From: Spirogloea muscicola
Taxonomy: Eukaryota > Streptophyta > Zygnematophyceae > Spirogloeales > Spirogloeaceae
Reading direction: 5' to 3'
DNA length: 33,318 bases
NCBI GenBank assembly: GCA_009602725.1
Contig: WELB01000220.1
Span: 194,784-228,101, forward strand
Numbering within the stretch: the stretch's first letter is position 1; each line of letters opens with the position of its first letter. Both the position numbers and the translations under genes were made by a program. Below the pieces are notes generated by a model. The model saw only the letters and a list, made by a program, of their open reading frames with translations. It made no database searches and was not told the DNA's origin. This document shows positions 29,500-33,318 of the stretch, one piece after another.

Positions 29500-29830
29500 G
29501 AACATTCAGAGCGCCTCCCTTAGTCAACTCAATTCCCCGTTACCTTGACATTTGTAAGGCTAGGATTGGCCTTCATCTTCAACTTCACCATGCGCACCGC
29601 GCGCCTTCTCAAAGCTCATCCATTTGGCTTTGTTGAGCTGCATCGCAGCCCCTCTTCTTCCAGGCCTTGTTCATTTCCTTGGGCTGGCCCTGGAAGAGTC
29701 TCTTTCTCTTTCAGAAGAAAACGCAGCTTCTCCAAGGGGGCGAGGGCTGTGAAAAGCCGGCCAACAAAAGGTGGAATAAGGTCCAAAGTAGCCTGGAAAT
29801 GTAGTGACCACTAAGAGTGCCTGCTCAGTA
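29500..29830 (+). mobile_element. Degenerate retroelement-tail cluster
   Basis: Shares CATGCGCACCGCGCGCCTTCT with 9512-9532 and contains GGGCTGGCCCTGG and AAAAGCCGGCC relics of the terminal hairpins. Ends near a GCTCAGTAACCC word resembling an inverted stop-codon region. Confidence 0.4.
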
Positions 29831-29918
29831 ACCCTTGTCCATCCTTGTAACTGGTCTCTTCTCTGTGTCAAGCACGCACTGATCTGCATATACAGACGTG
29901 GCAATTCTCTTCCTTCAG

Positions 29919-30805
29919 ACTTCGGAACACTGGACATTGGCCTTCAACAAAGAGCCAGACACGCACTAGCAGCACAGGATTTGTCGCACATGGTAAAGGC
30001 TGACGCCCATGGGTTCAAATGTAAGTGCGGAGCATGCCACACATGCATGCTGGAGTGCGTTGCGATCAATGAGGTCGCCATGAAGGGCGCTGCTTTCAAG
30101 TATTGATACATCCTTCGTTGGCAGCGGTCATCTCCAATGGACAGTAGCAGAACCGACTACCCTGAGTCATAAGTCGTCAGTAGAGCAACCCACCAAGTAT
30201 CATATCTGGTTGCGCAGGGAGCAAAGAGTGCAGATGCTACAGGTACAACCTTCGAGCGGGTGCAAGAGAGTGTCTGAATAACAGCGGTACTTGTCTTCAC
30301 ACTGCTTCTGAGAGTTATCTTATCAACCACATAGAGGAGGTCTGCTTAAGCCCTAATGACAGGGCCCTGACAGCCACCTTCCCTGAAGAGGGCGACACTT
30401 TGAGCCCAATTGACTGTGCGCTACTATGGGTGCAGATGTAGTACTCTCCGAAGCTCTCGATTGTGTAGCACTCTCTGGCACCAGAATCATGGTCAAGGAG
30501 CTGAGCCTAAACACTGTGCCCTATGTCTCACTATCAGACGTAACCGAGATGTTCCAGTCACATGACAGGGAGGACCTTGTCAACAAGTGGTGCATTATGG
30601 GCACTGACTACAATTTGGGAGCAAAGGGTATAGGGCCCGGCATCTATCTACTAGCTCCATCAGATTGCTGGGTAAGCAACTGCTGCGCTACAACAGAGTT
30701 GGTGGCTAGCCACAGACAGAAAGGATGAATTCGACTGGCTCACACGACCTGGTCAGATGAAGGAGTACAGATTTGGTGTGCCGGTCTCGTGCAAGAGGCT
30801 TGTGA
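29919..30805 (+). pseudogene. XPG/FEN-type nuclease core, partial and probably decayed
   Basis: Exon 29919-30020 (after TTCAG, before GTAAGT) reads GLQQRARHALAAQDLSHMVKADAHGFK. It joins in phase to 30436-30671, which reads VVLSEALDCVALSG, SLSDVTEMF and WCIMGTDYNLGAKGIGPG before a GTAAGC donor. The last motif matches the GTDY...GIGP helix-hairpin-helix entry of FEN1/XPG nucleases. VLSEALDC occupies the SED-x-D metal site with the first Asp changed to Ala, and the upstream paired Glu residues (EAEA) are not kept. An open Cys-rich stretch (about 30220-30425) lies between and may be an extra exon or intron. A further open stretch begins near 30725 (DEFDWLTRPGQMKEYRFG). It is either a degenerate gene or a divergent, catalytically altered one. 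The N-terminal half is not found. Confidence 0.45.
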
Positions 30806-30914
30806 GTCTGCTATGCACTTGACAGAGCTGGTGTAATAATCAAGAATTGCTGAGTATGAGGAAGCTTGCGCTGGTTGTAAGCCCTACGGAGCTCTAGCTC
30901 ATCTAGCGTTCACC

Positions 30915-33172
30915 TTAGCTTACTCTCTGGACTACCCGAGTAGGTGTCCTCTGCAATGACCCGTTTGCAAGGCCACCTGCATGCTGAGCCCTACGGTCTG
31001 AGCTGGAGATCAGTCCCTGCACAGGCGGCATGATGGGTTTCGCATAGTCCGTCAAGTCCTGGAGGGGCTGCAGCGTGGCGACAACGTCGCTCATGAGCGG
31101 GCGCGACTTGGGGTCGCGGTTGATGCAGTGACCCGCCAGCGATGCTGCCTTCTGCAGGCCACGCACGGAGTACTGCCCCTCCAGAGCACGGTCGACGAGC
31201 TGATGGACCTTCTTGCGGTCATTGAGCAGCGGCGCCACCCAATCCACCAGGTTCTGCTCGTTGCGTGGCCGACGCATGTCAACCGCCTGCAGCCCCGTGA
31301 GGATCTCAAGGAGCACCACTCCAAAGCTATACACATCGCTCTTGGAAGTCAAGTGGCCTGGCAGGCACCAAGATAAAGGCGGCCCCAGTGAGTACAAGCA
31401 CCATCAAACAAGACAATAGAGGGGGACTAGAGACAACACACCATCGCTCCAAATATCCTAGCTACCTTAGTGCATTTCAGCTTTAGATTGTGTCGCCTTC
31501 GCACTTGTGCCCTGCTTCCTACCTGTCAGCATGTAGTCCGGAGCAGCATAACCTACAGTCCCCATGATGCGCGTGGAGACGTGCGACTTGTCACCCACGG
31601 GCCCGTCCGTTGCCAACCCAAAGTCGGACAGCTTTGCCGTCCAGTCCTGCATGGCTCATGCAGGACTGTGTGGTCAAGTTGCAGAGGTGCAGATTAAAGA
31701 TGCTGCTAGATAGCTGGCTTGCATTTGCGGCAGTCATTGCCAAATCTGGCCCAATGATGACTGCAAGCTTGGTGCCAAAGGCTAGCGCAATGCCGAAGCC
31801 CCAAAGACCTCGTGCTCACTGTGTCAAGGAGGATGTTGGACGTCTTAAAGTCGCGGTAGATGACGGGCGGATCGGCCTCCTCGTGCAGGAATGCCAGGCC
31901 CTTTGCAGCCTCCAGAGCAAGCTTCAGCCGCAATGACCACGACAGCGGCTGCGGCATTTCTGTAGACAGAGCAAGCACAGAGCATGGGCACGAGGCCTGC
32001 AGAAGCAGAAGCTGGTCGATGGGCTGCAGGAACCTCCCGCTCTTGTTTGCATGCGGGCCCCTCTACATGTTTCTTACAGTTACAGGTTATCTGTCTGCCA
32101 CAGAGAAGCTCCACTTATCCTTCACATTGATTACACTTCAAGTCCCTCACAAAGGTCTTGTGTCTGAAAGCGCTCTTGCATCGACTGCCCACAATGCAGG
32201 GGAGCCGAGACAGCAGCTGAATGAGCCAGCGCCCACAAGCCAGCAAGTCAGCAAAGGCTTGGCCGAGCTCATGCACAGACACAACACAGGGAGTTACTGG
32301 GGATGCTCACTTCCTGAGAACAGGGCGAAGTCCAGGCTCCCGCGCGACATGTACTGGTACACGAGCATCTTGTGCTCATTCTCCGCACAGTAGCCGATGA
32401 GCCGGACGACGTTTGGGTGCTGCAGCTGCCCCAGGTAGCAGACCTCCGCCTGCCAGTTGGCAGGCCGAACAACATGCGAGCCGGGGCAGATCAATGGCCG
32501 AGCGCCGCCCCATGCTGGCATACTGACATGGCATGACAAAGTCGCTCCTAGACTGGAGTTGGCGGCGAAAAGAGGCAAGGCAGCTGTGAAACCTCCACGC
32601 CCGCGCACAGCTGAGCGAGGGAGGACGCAGTCCACTGGCCACGGCCTGTTTGTGAATCACTCGTTAAATTACTGAGTCTTACCAGCCACTCCTTGTTGCC
32701 CTGAATGCCTGCTTGGTTGAGCCGCTTGACAGCGACATCCAGGCGCTTGCCATGGTCGTCGACGAAGCCATGGAAGACGGGCCCGAAGCCGCCCTCCCCG
32801 ACCAGGTTCCTGAGGTTGAAGTTCTTGGTGGCCACTTTCATCTCGAGGTAGGAGAAGCTGCGCAGGAGGCCGCCGCCGGCACCGCCAGGGCCGCGCTCCT
32901 CGCCGCCCTCGCCGCCCGGCGCGTCCCCATGCTGGCCCAACGAGCTCTCTGGGTGCCCACAATCGCGGCCCCAGCGGAGCGAGCAGCATTGGAGCTCTGC
33001 CTGCCGCGTCGGGCCAGCGGCGCTGCTGCAGGACCGAGCGAGGAGGGCGGCGCTCACCGCCGTTGTGGATGGGCGGCGGCACCTTGGTCCCGCTGTGCCT
33101 CACCTTCTCCTTGGGCTCTGGGAGCGGCGCATTGCGCAAACGAAAGCGCGGCTGTTCAACTCCCCGCCCCGC
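30915..33172 (-). CDS. Receptor-like cytoplasmic kinase, RLCK-VII/PBL type (5' end unresolved)
   Basis: Minus-strand exons 32683-32948, 32311-32449, 31820-31959, 31523-31646 and 30915-31357 (stop 30915-30917). All phases match. A 5' coding stretch ending at 33058 also joins in phase and is open back to 33172, but it has no ATG, so the start lies in another exon. Motifs in order: [13 protein letters not shown], glycine loop [16 protein letters not shown] (Lys), [35 protein letters not shown] catalytic loop, DFGLA, activation loop ending [32 protein letters not shown]. The sequences GNKEWLAEV and IYRDFK mark RLCK-VII, which acts beneath plasma-membrane receptors in plants. The APE Glu is Asp (APD), a mild change. 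The tail after the kinase domain is Ser-, Arg- and Gln-rich. No N-terminal acylation motif is visible in the part seen. Confidence 0.85.
31642..31668 (-). repeat. 12-bp perfect inverted repeat across a kinase splice acceptor
   Basis: CAGTCCTGCATG (31642-31653) and CATGCAGGACTG (31657-31668) with a 3-nt loop. The AG of the acceptor for the DFG exon (31647-31648) lies within one arm, so the splice site would be base-paired in the pre-mRNA. Confidence 0.8.
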
Positions 33173-33299
33173 CTAAGTCTATTCAATCTACAGACTGCAA
33201 CTCTGGCGAATCTTGCTGGCGATGCGCGCCCGGCAGGCGCCGCTGTACGAGGGGGGCGCCGTCGCGGACCTGCAGGCGGGGCCTTGAGCGGCTCCGCGC

Positions 33300-33318
33300 C
33301 GCCGCCGCCGCCGCCGCC
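33300..33318. repeat. GCC trinucleotide tract at the window edge
   Basis: Pure GCC repeat running off the right end. On the minus strand it would encode Gly and could belong to an upstream kinase exon. Confidence 0.6.

Noticed and set aside
30218-30425. Cys-rich open stretch as a middle exon of the FEN-like gene
   Set aside because: It joins the upstream exon in phase but has no plausible donor at its end in the right phase; left as uncertain.
32669-33139. 156-residue minus-strand ORF as the kinase start
   Set aside because: It begins at TTG and continues into the wrong frame past 33058. Only the part before the GTGAGC donor joins the kinase in phase.

Overview
The window looks like nuclear DNA of a green plant-lineage eukaryote, most likely a streptophyte alga or a related early-diverging lineage. 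Its genes are split by GT-AG introns. One gene is a receptor-like cytoplasmic kinase of the plant RLCK-VII/PBL type, and another is a type II membrane PC-esterase (SGNH) protein. I could not name a species. There is a 745-base assembly gap at 18367-19111.

Layout. Positions 1 to about 21430 are a retroelement graveyard. It is dominated by 5'-truncated, often nested copies of several related non-LTR retrotransposon families. Each family keeps the C-terminal Cys/His finger, a restriction-like endonuclease (RLE) domain and a 3' UTR, and no reverse transcriptase is visible. I call the families A to F by their C-termini and tails. Into this is set a direct tandem duplication (about 2060-5745 plus 7570-7795 against about 9900-13485, offset about 7.6 kb). 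It carries two copies of a small three-exon gene for a secreted protein rich in N-glycosylation sequons (3870-4729 and 11509-12300; the second is frameshifted). Copy 1 has been invaded by family A tails and by a short LTR element (5743-6649) with a tRNA-Met-type primer site and a large internal foldback.

Positions 21672-24657 (+) hold the seven-exon PC-esterase-like gene. Positions 25020-25644 (-) hold the last three exons of an unrecognised acidic protein. 25645-29500 is mostly anonymous. 29919-30800 (+) holds exons resembling the core of an XPG/FEN nuclease with damaged catalytic positions. 30915-33172 (-) holds the kinase gene; its first exon lies beyond what can be resolved.

The strongest new signals come from the retroelements. 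Seven copies have target-site duplications that fix the exact, non-poly(A) 3' end of family A. All families carry a terminal hairpin. Several families also place the ORF stop codon inside or beside a stem-loop whose arms differ between families but stay complementary. In one pair of copies the stop codon's middle base covaries with a leucine wobble base.
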